A stretch of 64,000 nt of DNA from Cyanobium sp. M30B3 (GTDB lineage: Bacteria; Cyanobacteriota; Cyanobacteriia; PCC-6307; Cyanobiaceae). A model generated the notes under the pieces. It searched no databases. It saw only the letters and a program-made list of their open reading frames with translations, and was not told where the DNA came from. This document shows, in pieces, positions 11,106 through 19,886 of this stretch. Location: positions 248,001 through 312,000 of the forward strand of contig CP073761.1 of NCBI GenBank assembly GCA_018399015.1, read 5' to 3'. A program made the position numbers and the translations under genes. The number at the start of each line of letters is the position of its first letter. Position 1 is the first letter of the stretch.

Positions 11106-12566
11106 ATGGCAGAGAGGCGCAAAGTCGTCGTGTTCGACGACGACCCCACCGGATCTCAGACCCTGCACGGCTGTCCGCTGTTGTTGCGCTGGGATCGCCG
11201 CACCCTGCGGCGGGGTCTGGCCCATCCCTCCCCCTTCCTGTTCCTGCTGGCCAACACCCGTGCCCTCGCCCCCGAGGCGGCTGGGGAGCGCCTGCGCGCC
11301 ATCTGCCGGGAGCTGCGGCCGGCCCTGGCCGAGGCCCGGGATGCCGGAGAGCTGGACCAGTGGCTGCTGGTGAGCCGGGGCGACTCCACCCTGCGGGGCC
11401 ATTTCCCCCTGGAGGTGCAGGTGCTGGTGGAGGAGCTGGGGCCCTTCGACGCCACCCTGCTGGTGCCTGCCTTCCTGCCGGGCGGCCGCACCACCCGCGA
11501 TGGGGTGCATCTGTTGCAAGGGGAGCCGGTGCACACCACCGCCTTTGCCCGTGACCGGCTGTTCGGCTACCGCCACAGCTTTCTGCCCGCCTGGGTGGAG
11601 GAGAAGAGCGCCGGCCGCATCCCGGCGGCGGCGGTGCAGCGGCTCGGCCTGGCGGCGCTGGATCGGGCGGCGGCGGCGCTCGAGGCGGGCACCGGGGAGG
11701 GGGCTCGCCAGGGGGAGGGGACGGCCAGCGGGTTCCAGGAGCTCTGCGGGCGCCTGGCCGGTTTCGAGGGCAATCCCTGCGTGGCGGTGGATGCGGAGCG
11801 GCCGCAGCAACTGGCGGCCCTGGGTGCCGCGGTGCGGGAGCTCACGGCGCCAGCCGCCACCGAGCGCTGGGGCCGGCCGCGGCGGTTCCTGTTCCAGTCC
11901 GCTGCCAGCCTGCTCAACGGCCTGGCGGAGATCGGCGAGCCGCCGCTGGATCCGGCCGGGCTCGCGGCCCTGCGCCGCCGGGATGGGGCCGGCCGGCCCC
12001 TGCCGGGACTGGTGCTGGTGGGCTCCCACGTGCCCCTGGCCGATGCCCAGCTGGAGCGGCTGCTGGCCCAGCCCGGCTGCGCTGGCCTGGAGCTGCCGGT
12101 GGCCCGGCTGGCGCGGGTGCTGGAGGGTCCGCTGCCCGAAACGCTGCTGGCCAGCCTGGAGCGGGAGTGGGGCGCGCGGCTGGAGGCGCTGCTGGCGGGT
12201 GGGCGCACGCCGGTGCTGTTCACCAGCCGGGGGGAGCTGCACTGCCGCCATGCCGCCGAGCGGCGGCGGCTGGGCCTGGCCCTGGCGGGGCTGATGGCCC
12301 GGCTGGCGGCCCGGCTGGCGCCGGGGCTGGGCTACCTGATCAGCAAGGGGGGCACCACCAGCCAGACCCTGCTGGCCGAGGGTCTGCAGCTGGCCCTGGT
12401 GGAGTTGCAGGGCCAGCTGGCGCCCGGCCTCTCGCTGGTGCTCACCCCGGCGGAGGCCGCCGTGCCCCTGCTGCCGGTGGTGACCTTCCCCGGCAACCTG
12501 GGGGATGGGGACAGCCTGGTGGCGGCCTGGCGGTTACTGGAGGGCCCGGGCGGTGCCGCCGGCTGA
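11106..12566 (+). CDS. Four-carbon acid sugar kinase family protein (DUF1537)
   Basis: 486 aa kinase-like protein of the family that includes 3-oxo-tetronate and D-threonate kinases. N-terminal DDDPTGSQ (about 10-17) and SRGDSTLRGHFPLE (about 95-108) form the substrate-binding domain; the C-terminal nucleotide-binding domain has SKGGTTSQTL and TFPGNLGDGDSLV. Expected reaction is ATP-dependent phosphorylation of a four-carbon acid sugar; the actual substrate in a cyanobacterium is not established. It is divergent from glcE, and this adjacency may point to a role in two- to four-carbon acid metabolism (inference). Overlaps the convergent transglycosylase gene by 33 bases. Confidence 0.82.
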   Translation: MAERRKVVVFDDDPTGSQTLHGCPLLLRWDRRTLRRGLAHPSPFLFLLANTRALAPEAAGERLRAICRELRPALAEARDAGELDQWLLVSRGDSTLRGHFPLEVQVLVEELGPFDATLLVPAFLPGGRTTRDGVHLLQGEPVHTTAFARDRLFGYRHSFLPAWVEEKSAGRIPAAAVQRLGLAALDRAAAALEAGTGEGARQGEGTASGFQELCGRLAGFEGNPCVAVDAERPQQLAALGAAVRELTAPAATERWGRPRRFLFQSAASLLNGLAEIGEPPLDPAGLAALRRRDGAGRPLPGLVLVGSHVPLADAQLERLLAQPGCAGLELPVARLARVLEGPLPETLLASLEREWGARLEALLAGGRTPVLFTSRGELHCRHAAERRRLGLALAGLMARLAARLAPGLGYLISKGGTTSQTLLAEGLQLALVELQGQLAPGLSLVLTPAEAAVPLLPVVTFPGNLGDGDSLVAAWRLLEGPGGAAG

Positions 12567-13583
12567 GCTTCCGGGACGGGGTGGGGCACTGGCGGGCACC
12601 CGCTGCAGCCAGGTGGCCACCGCAACCGGCTGGCTCTGGCTGTAGCCCACCGGCAGCCAGAGGTCGCCGGCTTCGGCGTGGAAGTGGATCTCCCAGTGGT
12701 ACAGGCCGGTGTAGGCGCGTGGGTCGTCCTTGAGCAGGGCGGCGTAGTGGAGCACCGCCCGGCCGTAGCGCTCGCTGTTGTTGTAGCCCCACAGGCCCTT
12801 GCGGATGTCCTGGAGGCCGCCACGGCGCACGAGGTAGCGGGCGGCGGCCTGGATCGCGTCGTGGGGGTCGCGGATGTTGCCGGCACCCACGCCGGCCTGG
12901 GCCCAGGTGGTGGGCAGGAACTGCATCGGCCCCTGGGCATTGGCCACCGACACCCCGTCGATGCGGCCCATGCCCGACTCCACCAGGTTGATCGCCGCCA
13001 GCACCTCCCAGTCGATGCCGGTGGCTGCGGCCGCCTTGCGGTAGTGGGCCAGCAGCTCCTCGGCCGGCGCGGGCGGGATGATCCGCCAGGCCGGCAGGCT
13101 GGTGGGCCGGCGGTGGTGGCGGTGCATGGCCAGGAATTCGCGCCGGGCCTCCAGGTGGTGGTGGGCCACCCCACGCCATTGCTGCGGCAGCAGGGCCTGC
13201 ACGGCGGCGGCCCGCTCGGGATCGCGGGAGAGCACCCGGTAGATCACCTGCTGCTGGTGGCCGAGCCGGGGCAGCTGCTCGGCGGGGGTGGCCGGATCGC
13301 GCAGGGCCTGCTCCACCGCCGCCAGCAGGCGGGCCGTGGCAGCCGGATCCTTTGGCACCAGCGGGTAGTGGCGCCCGTCGGCCTGGCGGGGCAGGGCGGG
13401 ATCCGTTGGCAGCGCCAGCCTGGGCACGGTGGCTGGAGCCTCAGCTTGAGCCTCGCTGCCGGCCGTTGCGGAGCTGGCCTGGCTGGATGCCCCCTCGCGG
13501 CCGCTGAGGCCGATGGCGAGCACGGCGCCGGCGGCGAGCAGGCCGCTGGCCAGCAGGGCGGTGCCAAGGCGGGGGATGGCCAT
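12534..13583 (-). CDS. Lytic transglycosylase (SLT domain), exported
   Basis: Peptidoglycan-cleaving enzyme, 349 aa. An N-terminal hydrophobic segment (TALLASGLLAAGAVLAIGL) acts as signal peptide or anchor, followed by a Ser/Ala/Glu-rich linker. The C-terminal catalytic domain (about 195-310) has NLVESGMG with the catalytic glutamate, ANAQGPMQFLPTTW and a YNNSERY motif, all typical of SLT/MltE-like transglycosylases. Acts in the periplasm on the murein sacculus. Start ATG 13583; monocistronic as far as can be seen. Confidence 0.88.
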   Translation of the reverse strand: MAIPRLGTALLASGLLAAGAVLAIGLSGREGASSQASSATAGSEAQAEAPATVPRLALPTDPALPRQADGRHYPLVPKDPAATARLLAAVEQALRDPATPAEQLPRLGHQQQVIYRVLSRDPERAAAVQALLPQQWRGVAHHHLEARREFLAMHRHHRRPTSLPAWRIIPPAPAEELLAHYRKAAAATGIDWEVLAAINLVESGMGRIDGVSVANAQGPMQFLPTTWAQAGVGAGNIRDPHDAIQAAARYLVRRGGLQDIRKGLWGYNNSERYGRAVLHYAALLKDDPRAYTGLYHWEIHFHAEAGDLWLPVGYSQSQPVAVATWLQRVPASAPPRPGSSAGGTARALQ

Positions 13584-13644
13584 GGGTGGATCTGCAGCCG
13601 CAGGCCTTCAGACGCTACCGGCCGAGGCTGGGGGCACCAGCTGC

Positions 13645-13923
13645 CTACGGCCATGGACTGTCAAGACCTGCAGAGCTCTGGCTGGCGTCGCCCTCCAGCC
13701 AGCTGCGGGTGATCACCACCTCATCCATTCCGCCTGGATCGCGCGCGACCGCCACTGCCGACATCACCCACAGCCCCTCCCCTTGCTGAGGGCCCAACTG
13801 AAGGCCCAGGGCGACCATGGCAGCCACCACAGCGCTGGCATCGGCGGCCGCATCCACCTTCAATTTCAGGGCGACGTCGGCGTCGACCCTGGCCAGGAAG
13901 GCGATCAGCTGGGCTTTTGACAT
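13645..13923 (-). CDS. Nif11-like leader-peptide domain protein
   Basis: 92 aa from ATG 13921-13923 (a TTG 12 bases upstream is also in frame). Residues 1-42 fit the Nif11/N11P leader domain: MSKAQLIAFLARVDAD, then an alanine-rich helix and a short ...AAMVALG end. In picocyanobacteria such domains act as leader peptides of ribosomally made natural products or occur as orphan small proteins. Here the expected glycine-rich helix end is weak; a GG occurs at residues 64-65, followed by a 27-residue tail with Ser and Thr but no Cys. No modifying enzyme or exporter is nearby, so product formation is uncertain. Confidence 0.6.
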   Translation of the reverse strand: MSKAQLIAFLARVDADVALKLKVDAAADASAVVAAMVALGLQLGPQQGEGLWVMSAVAVARDPGGMDEVVITRSWLEGDASQSSAGLDSPWP

Positions 13924-13951
13924 GGAGCGAACCAATCCGTTCGCCTGAGCC

Positions 13952-14404
13952 CTAGGGGTACTCGACCGGCTGGGCCGGGATCGAGAGCGCCTCGGCTGCC
14001 TTGATCAGCGCCTGGTCGGCGGTGATCAGCGTGAGCCCATGGCGATGGGCGATGGCCAGATGCAGGGCGTCAGCACCCTTCAGGCCGCAGGCCGGCGCCT
14101 GCTCCAACCATCGTTGGGCGCACAGAAAGTCATCCCCCCGCGGCTCCAGCATCCCGAGCCGCTCCCGGCGGAAGGCCTCCAGAGTCGCCCGCAGGGGTTC
14201 GGCCTTGGCGGCGTTCAGGTCGCCACGGCGAAGTCGCACCGTGGTCGCCGAGGCGAATTCCAGAAGCACCCAGTGGCTGATCCAGAGTTCGTCCTCCGCC
14301 GCCGCCACCAACCAGGCCTCGGCAGCGGCGTAGCCGCTGTCGTTGTGAAACAGCGAGATCAACAGGCAGGTGTCGAGATAGAAGCTGCCGGCGCTGGGTG
14401 TCAA
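13952..14404 (-). CDS. vapC: Type II toxin, PIN-domain ribonuclease (VapC family)
   Basis: 150 aa PIN-domain protein. The acidic metal-binding residues are visible: D11 (YLDTCLLISLF), E49 (VLLEFASA), D112 (GADALHLAIAH) and D130 (ITADQAL). Members of the family are Mg2+-dependent RNases that cut tRNA or rRNA unless bound by their antitoxin. The only in-frame start next to the antitoxin is TTG 14402-14404, overlapping the antitoxin stop as TTGA, so toxin translation depends on antitoxin translation. Minus-strand operon with the antitoxin upstream. Confidence 0.88.
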   Translation of the reverse strand: MTPSAGSFYLDTCLLISLFHNDSGYAAAEAWLVAAAEDELWISHWVLLEFASATTVRLRRGDLNAAKAEPLRATLEAFRRERLGMLEPRGDDFLCAQRWLEQAPACGLKGADALHLAIAHRHGLTLITADQALIKAAEALSIPAQPVEYP

Positions 14405-14646
14405 GGCTCATGATCCCGCAGCTCCCGCAGCAGCTCCACGGCCGAACCCTGCAGCGGTGGCTGATCGCGATGCAGCTCCCGCAGTCGCCTCGCCCAGCCT
14501 GAGGCGGGCATGACAGCAGGCTTCTCCCGCACCACCCGGGCCACGGGCCTGCCGCGGCGGGTGATCACCACCTCTTCACCGGCCTCCACGGCAGCGAGGA
14601 GCGCCGAGAGCTGGGCCTTGGCCTCTGCCAGACCAACCTTGCGCAT
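14401..14646 (-). CDS. Type II antitoxin, Phd/YefM-like (VapB partner)
   Basis: 81 aa from ATG 14644-14646. The N-terminal MRKVGLAEAKAQLSALLAAV and VVITRRGRPVARVV are the Phd/YefM DNA-binding fold signature; the C-terminal half (about 45-81, ...LRELHRDQPPLQG...) is the usual toxin-binding tail. It neutralises the downstream PIN toxin and likely represses its own promoter. A perfect inverted repeat 16 bases upstream of the start (14662-14676) is the obvious candidate operator. Confidence 0.85.
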   Translation of the reverse strand: MRKVGLAEAKAQLSALLAAVEAGEEVVITRRGRPVARVVREKPAVMPASGWARRLRELHRDQPPLQGSAVELLRELRDHEP

Positions 14647-14661
14647 GACCAATCAACCAAA

Positions 14662-14676
14662 TAGTCATTTAGACTA
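14662..14676. promoter_or_regulatory. Palindromic operator candidate of the PIN toxin/antitoxin operon
   Basis: Perfect inverted repeat TAGTC-ATTTA-GACTA, 5-base arms with an AT-rich 5-base spacer, in an otherwise GC-rich genome. It lies 15 bases before the antitoxin ATG, where a -10 box would overlap it (TAAATG or TAGTCT on the minus strand). Phd/YefM antitoxins bind such short palindromes for autorepression. Binding is inferred, not shown. Confidence 0.5.
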
Positions 14677-14951
14677 AGTGGTCCGCCTGGGTCGCGCGGG
14701 GAATCGATGGGCGACGGAACTGGGCGACGGAACCCCAGCGCCGCCGCTGCTTCCCCGCAAACGCGGGTTGGACCAGGGCACGACGCGCAGCCGGCTGGCT
14801 CAGGGAATCCGGGGCTCATGTCGGTCAGGAGCCAGAAGCCAAACGGATCCACCGCCAGGAAAAACGACCTGCTGCCTGGGTCAATCGGGAAAGCGTCTAC
14901 TACTGCGGCTGCAAAGGCTCGGGGGGATGATTAGAATGTTGCATACAAATC
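14677..14951. other. Intergenic region between toxin/antitoxin operon and AT-rich gene
   Basis: No convincing gene. It holds a 12-base direct repeat GGGCGACGGAAC (14709-14720 and 14722-14733, one base apart) and, at the right end, a sharp fall in GC content. The inverted repeat TTGCAT(14939-14944)...ATGCAA(14952-14957) overlaps the ATG of the next gene. The change in base composition marks a junction between resident and probably acquired DNA. Confidence 0.4.
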
Positions 14952-15599
14952 ATGCAAAATATTAACCAACATTTAATCAAAATATCCAAAAAACTTGTCT
15001 TTATTTCAGTATCGATTGCACTGTATTTGAATGCAAATCCGGCCAAAGCTATTCTCAATATCAATATTTTTGACGATGGCCCTGACCTGAAGGTCGTTAC
15101 TTCGGGAACATTGTCTGAGCTTGGCAATCAAGTGTTTTCTCAGAATTGCGGGGCCAACGGAGTGTTGCTTTCGCCATCTATCATTTGCACTGGCGTTGAT
15201 ACTCCATCCCCGCTGTATTCGATAACCGGTCTGGCTGGGTTTGGTGGAACGGCATCTTTATCTTCTGCGGCTTCTGTGTTTGGCCCATTCTTTGTCCTTG
15301 CTACAAGTGGCCCATTTGGTCAAATTTATGCCATTGATCCGTCATATGTGACAGGCCAGCCATTCCTGAGCAGTGCAACCTTCAGCGGCACTAGCCTTGC
15401 CTCCCAGGGTTTCACCGTCCCCGGTCTTGTAGGCACCTGGAGCATTGATGGCACATCAGAATCCATCAATCTGATCGTTGGACCTCCTGCAGAGGTTCCT
15501 GGCCCCTTGCCCCTGTTCGGCGCAGCCGCTGCCTACGGCTGGAGCCGGCGGATTCGGCGTCGCATCACCGCTCCTGTGAGGACACCGCCCCAGGCCTGA
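14952..15599 (+). CDS. Secreted protein with PEP-CTERM-like C-terminal anchor
   Basis: 215 aa, starting MQNINQHLIKISKKL with a signal peptide (FISVSIALYLNANPAKA). The middle is a Gly/Ser/Thr-rich beta-type extracellular region. The C-terminus reads EVPGPLPLFGAAAAYGWSR followed by RRIRRR: a short motif, a hydrophobic alanine-rich segment and an arginine cluster, i.e. the layout of PEP-CTERM/VPGPLPL sorting signals recognised by exosortases. The gene is far more AT-rich than its neighbours, which suggests horizontal transfer, while its last 120 bases return to high GC. No exosortase gene is in the window. Function unknown; surface or extracellular polymer association is inferred from the sorting signal only. 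Confidence 0.75.
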   Translation: MQNINQHLIKISKKLVFISVSIALYLNANPAKAILNINIFDDGPDLKVVTSGTLSELGNQVFSQNCGANGVLLSPSIICTGVDTPSPLYSITGLAGFGGTASLSSAASVFGPFFVLATSGPFGQIYAIDPSYVTGQPFLSSATFSGTSLASQGFTVPGLVGTWSIDGTSESINLIVGPPAEVPGPLPLFGAAAAYGWSRRIRRRITAPVRTPPQA

Positions 15600-15621
15600 T
15601 CTGGATTCCCTTCTTCTCCAG

Positions 15622-15645
15622 CCCTGCCAATGGCAGGGGTTTTTT
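15622..15645 (+). terminator. Intrinsic terminator after the PEP-CTERM-like gene
   Basis: 7-bp GC stem CCCTGCC/GGCAGGG with a 3-base loop, then a run of six T (15640-15645). It lies 22 bases after the stop codon at 15599. One of the few textbook intrinsic terminators in the window. Confidence 0.85.
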
Positions 15646-15695
15646 GTTGCCATCAGGCGCGGGCAGACGGACAGGCCGTTGGGGGCTGCTCTCGC

Positions 15696-16433
15696 TCATC
15701 GCACCTGCACGAACAGGTGCATCTGCTGGCTGCCCGGCCCCATGGGCACCTCCCGCACGTTCAGGTAGGGCTGGCCCTTCACCAGTTCGCTGAGCTTGCG
15801 GAAGCCGTAGTTGCGGGCGTCGAAGGCGGGGTCGTTCTTCTGCAGCAGGCTGCCCACCATGCCCAGGGGCGCCCAGCCGTCGTCCTGGGTGACGGCCGTG
15901 ATCGCCTCGCACAGGAAGGGCTTCAGCGGCGGGGCTCCCTCGTCGTCGGCTGGCCGGCGCTGGCTGGAGCCGGAGCTGGGGCCTCCGCTGCTGCCGCGCC
16001 TGAGGATGTCGGTGTAGAGGAAGCGGTCGCAGGCGGCCACGAAGGCCTTCGGGGTCTTGCGCTCGCCGAAGCCGATCACCAGCAGCCCCTGCTCGCGGAT
16101 GCGGGTGGCCAGGCGGGTGAAGTCACTGTCGGACGACACCAGGCAGAAGCCGTCCACCCGGCCGCCGTGGAGCAGGTCCATGGCGTCGATGATCAGGGCC
16201 GAATCGGTGGCGTTCTTCCCCGTGGTGTAGCTGAACTGCTGCACCGGCACGATCGCGTGCACGTTGAGCACCTCCTTCCAGCTGCCCAGCTGGGGCGTGG
16301 TCCAGTCGCCGTAGGCCCGCTTCACGGTGGCGGTGCCCACCTGGGCCACCTCCGCCAGCAGGTCGCTGATCACCGCCGCCTGGGCGTTGTCGGAGTCGAT
16401 CAGCACCGCCAGGTTGGGGGCGTCGCGGTTCAT
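15696..16433 (-). CDS. NYN-domain putative RNase with C-terminal OST-HTH/LOTUS domain
   Basis: 245 aa from ATG 16431-16433. The N-terminal NYN (PIN-like) domain shows LAVLIDSDNAQAA (D13, D15), SALIIDAMDLLH and VSSDSDFTRLA, the acidic residues of the nuclease site. After a Ser/Gly/Arg-rich linker (about 145-165) comes an OST-HTH/LOTUS RNA-binding domain (PLKPFLCEAI...WAPLGMVGSLLQ...NYGFRKLSELV). Expected role: Mg2+-dependent RNA cleavage or RNA binding; targets unknown. Its start overlaps the glcF stop as ATGA, so it is translated with glcF and icd. Confidence 0.85.
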   Translation of the reverse strand: MNRDAPNLAVLIDSDNAQAAVISDLLAEVAQVGTATVKRAYGDWTTPQLGSWKEVLNVHAIVPVQQFSYTTGKNATDSALIIDAMDLLHGGRVDGFCLVSSDSDFTRLATRIREQGLLVIGFGERKTPKAFVAACDRFLYTDILRRGSSGGPSSGSSQRRPADDEGAPPLKPFLCEAITAVTQDDGWAPLGMVGSLLQKNDPAFDARNYGFRKLSELVKGQPYLNVREVPMGPGSQQMHLFVQVR

Positions 16434-17818
16434 GCCCTGCCGCCCCCGGCCCGCCAGCTGTGCTCCAGCAGCTGCAGGGGGTGCAGCACCGCCTGGGGAT
16501 GGCCGCCTTCCTCCAGGTGGCGGCGGATCTGGAGGGTGCAGCCGATGTTGGCGCTGGCCACCAGCGCCGCGCCGGTGCCGCCCAGATCGGCCGCCTTGAT
16601 CCGGCCCAGCTCGGCGGCCTCCTCGGGCTGCACCAGGTTGTAGATGCCGGCGCTGCCGCAGCACACGCCCGCCTCGCTGGCCTCGCGCAGCAGCAGGTGG
16701 GGGATGCGGCGCAGCAGGGCCCGCGGCTCGGCGCTGATGCCCTGGCCGTGGAGCATGTGGCAGGCATCGTGATACGCCACCGCCAGGGGCCGTTCGGCGC
16801 TGGCCGGGCTGCCGTCGGCGTGGGACAGGGGGGCGAGGCGGGCGCTGAAGGCCTCGCTCAGGCCCAGGCGTTGCAGGAACTGGTGCACATCCAGCACCTG
16901 GGCGGCGAAGGCGCTGCCCCGCTCGGCCCAGGCGGGGTCGGTGGCCAGGATGGCGTCGTAGTGCTTGAGGGTGTGGCCGCAGCCGGAGGCCGCCACCAGC
17001 ACCGCATCGAGCGGCTCCTCTCCCGCCGGGCGGCCCGGCCCCACCACCGCCGCGAAGCTGTCGATCACCGCCGCTGCCAGCTCCCGCGTCTGGCCCAGTT
17101 CGCCCTGGTGGTGGGTGACGGCGCCGCAGCAGCCCTGCTGGGGGGGGATCACCACCTCCACGCCGTTGGCGCTCAGCACCGCCACCGCTGCCGCGTTCAC
17201 CTGGGGGTCGAACAGGCGCTGCACGCAGCCCAGCAGCAGGCCCACCCGGGCACGCTTTTCCCCCTCCGCCGGCACCACCAGCGGGAAGGAGTCGGCGAAC
17301 GCCTCAGGGGCCAGGGGCGGTAGCAGCCGCTCCATCGCCTCAATCTGGGGACCGAACAGCCGGGTGAGCCCGCTGCGGCGGGCCAGACCCTGCAGCGGCG
17401 TGCCGGCGTAGGCCCGCAGGGGCGTGAGCAGGGCCCGCAGCCGCTGCGGGTAGGGCAGCAGGGCGAACAGCAGGCGCCGGAACGCCCGCTGGGCCGGGCT
17501 GCGCAGCTCCGGCGCGTTGAGCTTCGGGCGGGTGGCCTCGATCAGCTGGTCGTAGCGCACCCCCGAAGGGCAGGCCGTCACGCAGGCGAAGCAGCCCAGG
17601 CAGCTGTCGAAGTGCTGGGCCACCGTGGCATCGAGAACGAGTTCCCCGGCCTCGATCGCCTTGAGGGCGTGGATGCGGCCCCGCGGCGAATCCATCTCCG
17701 TGCCCAGCACCCGGTAGCTGGCACAGGTGGGCAGGCAGAAGCCGCAGTGCACGCAGGGGTCGGTGGCCGACCCGCTGGCGAGGGGCTGGGGGAGGGCTGG
17801 GATGCCGGAGCCATTCAT
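16430..17818 (-). CDS. glcF: Glycolate oxidase/dehydrogenase iron-sulfur subunit GlcF
   Basis: 462 aa. The N-terminal part carries two 4Fe-4S clusters: CVHCGFCLPTC (from residue 22) and CLGCFACVTACPSG (about 72-85). The C-terminal half has the two CCG-type domains (QGCCGAVTHHQGE, YHDACHMLHGQG, GVCCGSAGIYNL), which bind a further iron-sulfur centre in GlcF/LutA/HdrB proteins. It passes electrons from the FAD subunits during glycolate oxidation. Lies 62 bases downstream of icd on the same strand and overlaps the NYN gene by 4 bases. Lactate utilisation proteins look similar; with glcE nearby, GlcF is the better call. Confidence 0.9.
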   Translation of the reverse strand: MNGSGIPALPQPLASGSATDPCVHCGFCLPTCASYRVLGTEMDSPRGRIHALKAIEAGELVLDATVAQHFDSCLGCFACVTACPSGVRYDQLIEATRPKLNAPELRSPAQRAFRRLLFALLPYPQRLRALLTPLRAYAGTPLQGLARRSGLTRLFGPQIEAMERLLPPLAPEAFADSFPLVVPAEGEKRARVGLLLGCVQRLFDPQVNAAAVAVLSANGVEVVIPPQQGCCGAVTHHQGELGQTRELAAAVIDSFAAVVGPGRPAGEEPLDAVLVAASGCGHTLKHYDAILATDPAWAERGSAFAAQVLDVHQFLQRLGLSEAFSARLAPLSHADGSPASAERPLAVAYHDACHMLHGQGISAEPRALLRRIPHLLLREASEAGVCCGSAGIYNLVQPEEAAELGRIKAADLGGTGAALVASANIGCTLQIRRHLEEGGHPQAVLHPLQLLEHSWRAGGGRA

Positions 17819-17880
17819 GGGGGCAGTCTGACGCCCATGGCCGCGGCGGAGCCCCGCGGCAACCCCTCAGCCGTGGATCG

Positions 17881-19335
<1,455 letters not shown>

Positions 19336-19359
19336 TCGTGCGGCAGTTGCGGTTTGGCG

Positions 19360-19369
19360 AGCCTAGGTT
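19360..19369. promoter_or_regulatory. Divergent overlapping -10 boxes built on CCTAGG
   Basis: The palindrome CCTAGG (19362-19367) gives TAGGTT on the plus strand (towards 19404) and TAGGCT on the minus strand (towards icd), both matching the cyanobacterial TANNNT -10 pattern and sharing bases. No clear -35 is seen on either side. If both are used, the two promoters should exclude each other. Confidence 0.35.
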
Positions 19370-19403
19370 TCTGTGATCTGCGGTTCTGCTCAGGGGAAAC
19401 GGC

Positions 19404-19847
19404 ATGAACGCTGCCGACCAGGCCCGCAATCTGGAGCTGGCCCAGGCGATCGCCTCGGTGGCCGCCCTGTTCCGCAGTCGGTTTCCCGCCGCACGCGCCA
19501 ATCTCACCCCCTGGCGCGATGACCCGCTCACCCGCGCCTGGGCCGAGGCGGAGAGCGTGGATCTCTCCTTTCACTTCCCGGGCTGGAACCCCCGCAACCA
19601 GTGCCGCTCGGTGCTGGTGCAGCTGCGCCTCGACGCGGCACCCGCCAGTGGCCGGCCCCGGCTGCTGGGGGTGGTGGTGCGCGGGCTCACCTACGAATCG
19701 GAGCGCTGGCGGCTGGCCACGGTGGGCGACTGGCAGTGCAGTGGCAGCCATCTGCCCGATCCGGCGGTGGTGGACAAGCTGCAGAGCTTCTGCCGCGAGC
19801 TGTTCGACCTCTTCAATGGCGCTGGTGCTGACGCCGCCGCGGCCTGA
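19404..19847 (+). CDS. Hypothetical protein, 147 aa
   Basis: Soluble protein starting MNAADQARNLELAQAI with an N-terminal helix and a beta-rich core (SVLVQLRLD..., LLGVVVRGLTYESERWRLATVGDWQ) ending in a helix (KLQSFCRELFDLFNG). No signal peptide and no catalytic motif known to me. It resembles the small conserved cyanobacterial proteins that lack a named function. Divergent from icd; separated from the following minus-strand toxin gene by 39 bases. Confidence 0.65.
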   Translation: MNAADQARNLELAQAIASVAALFRSRFPAARANLTPWRDDPLTRAWAEAESVDLSFHFPGWNPRNQCRSVLVQLRLDAAPASGRPRLLGVVVRGLTYESERWRLATVGDWQCSGSHLPDPAVVDKLQSFCRELFDLFNGAGADAAAA

Positions 19848-19886
19848 AGGGCAGCGGGCGCCTCTTTTCACCAGAGCAACCGCACG

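Noticed and set aside
14709-14733. 12-base direct repeat as a mobile-element end or CRISPR-like unit
   Set aside because: Only two copies one base apart, no terminal inverted repeats, transposase or spacer array nearby; probably a small duplication.
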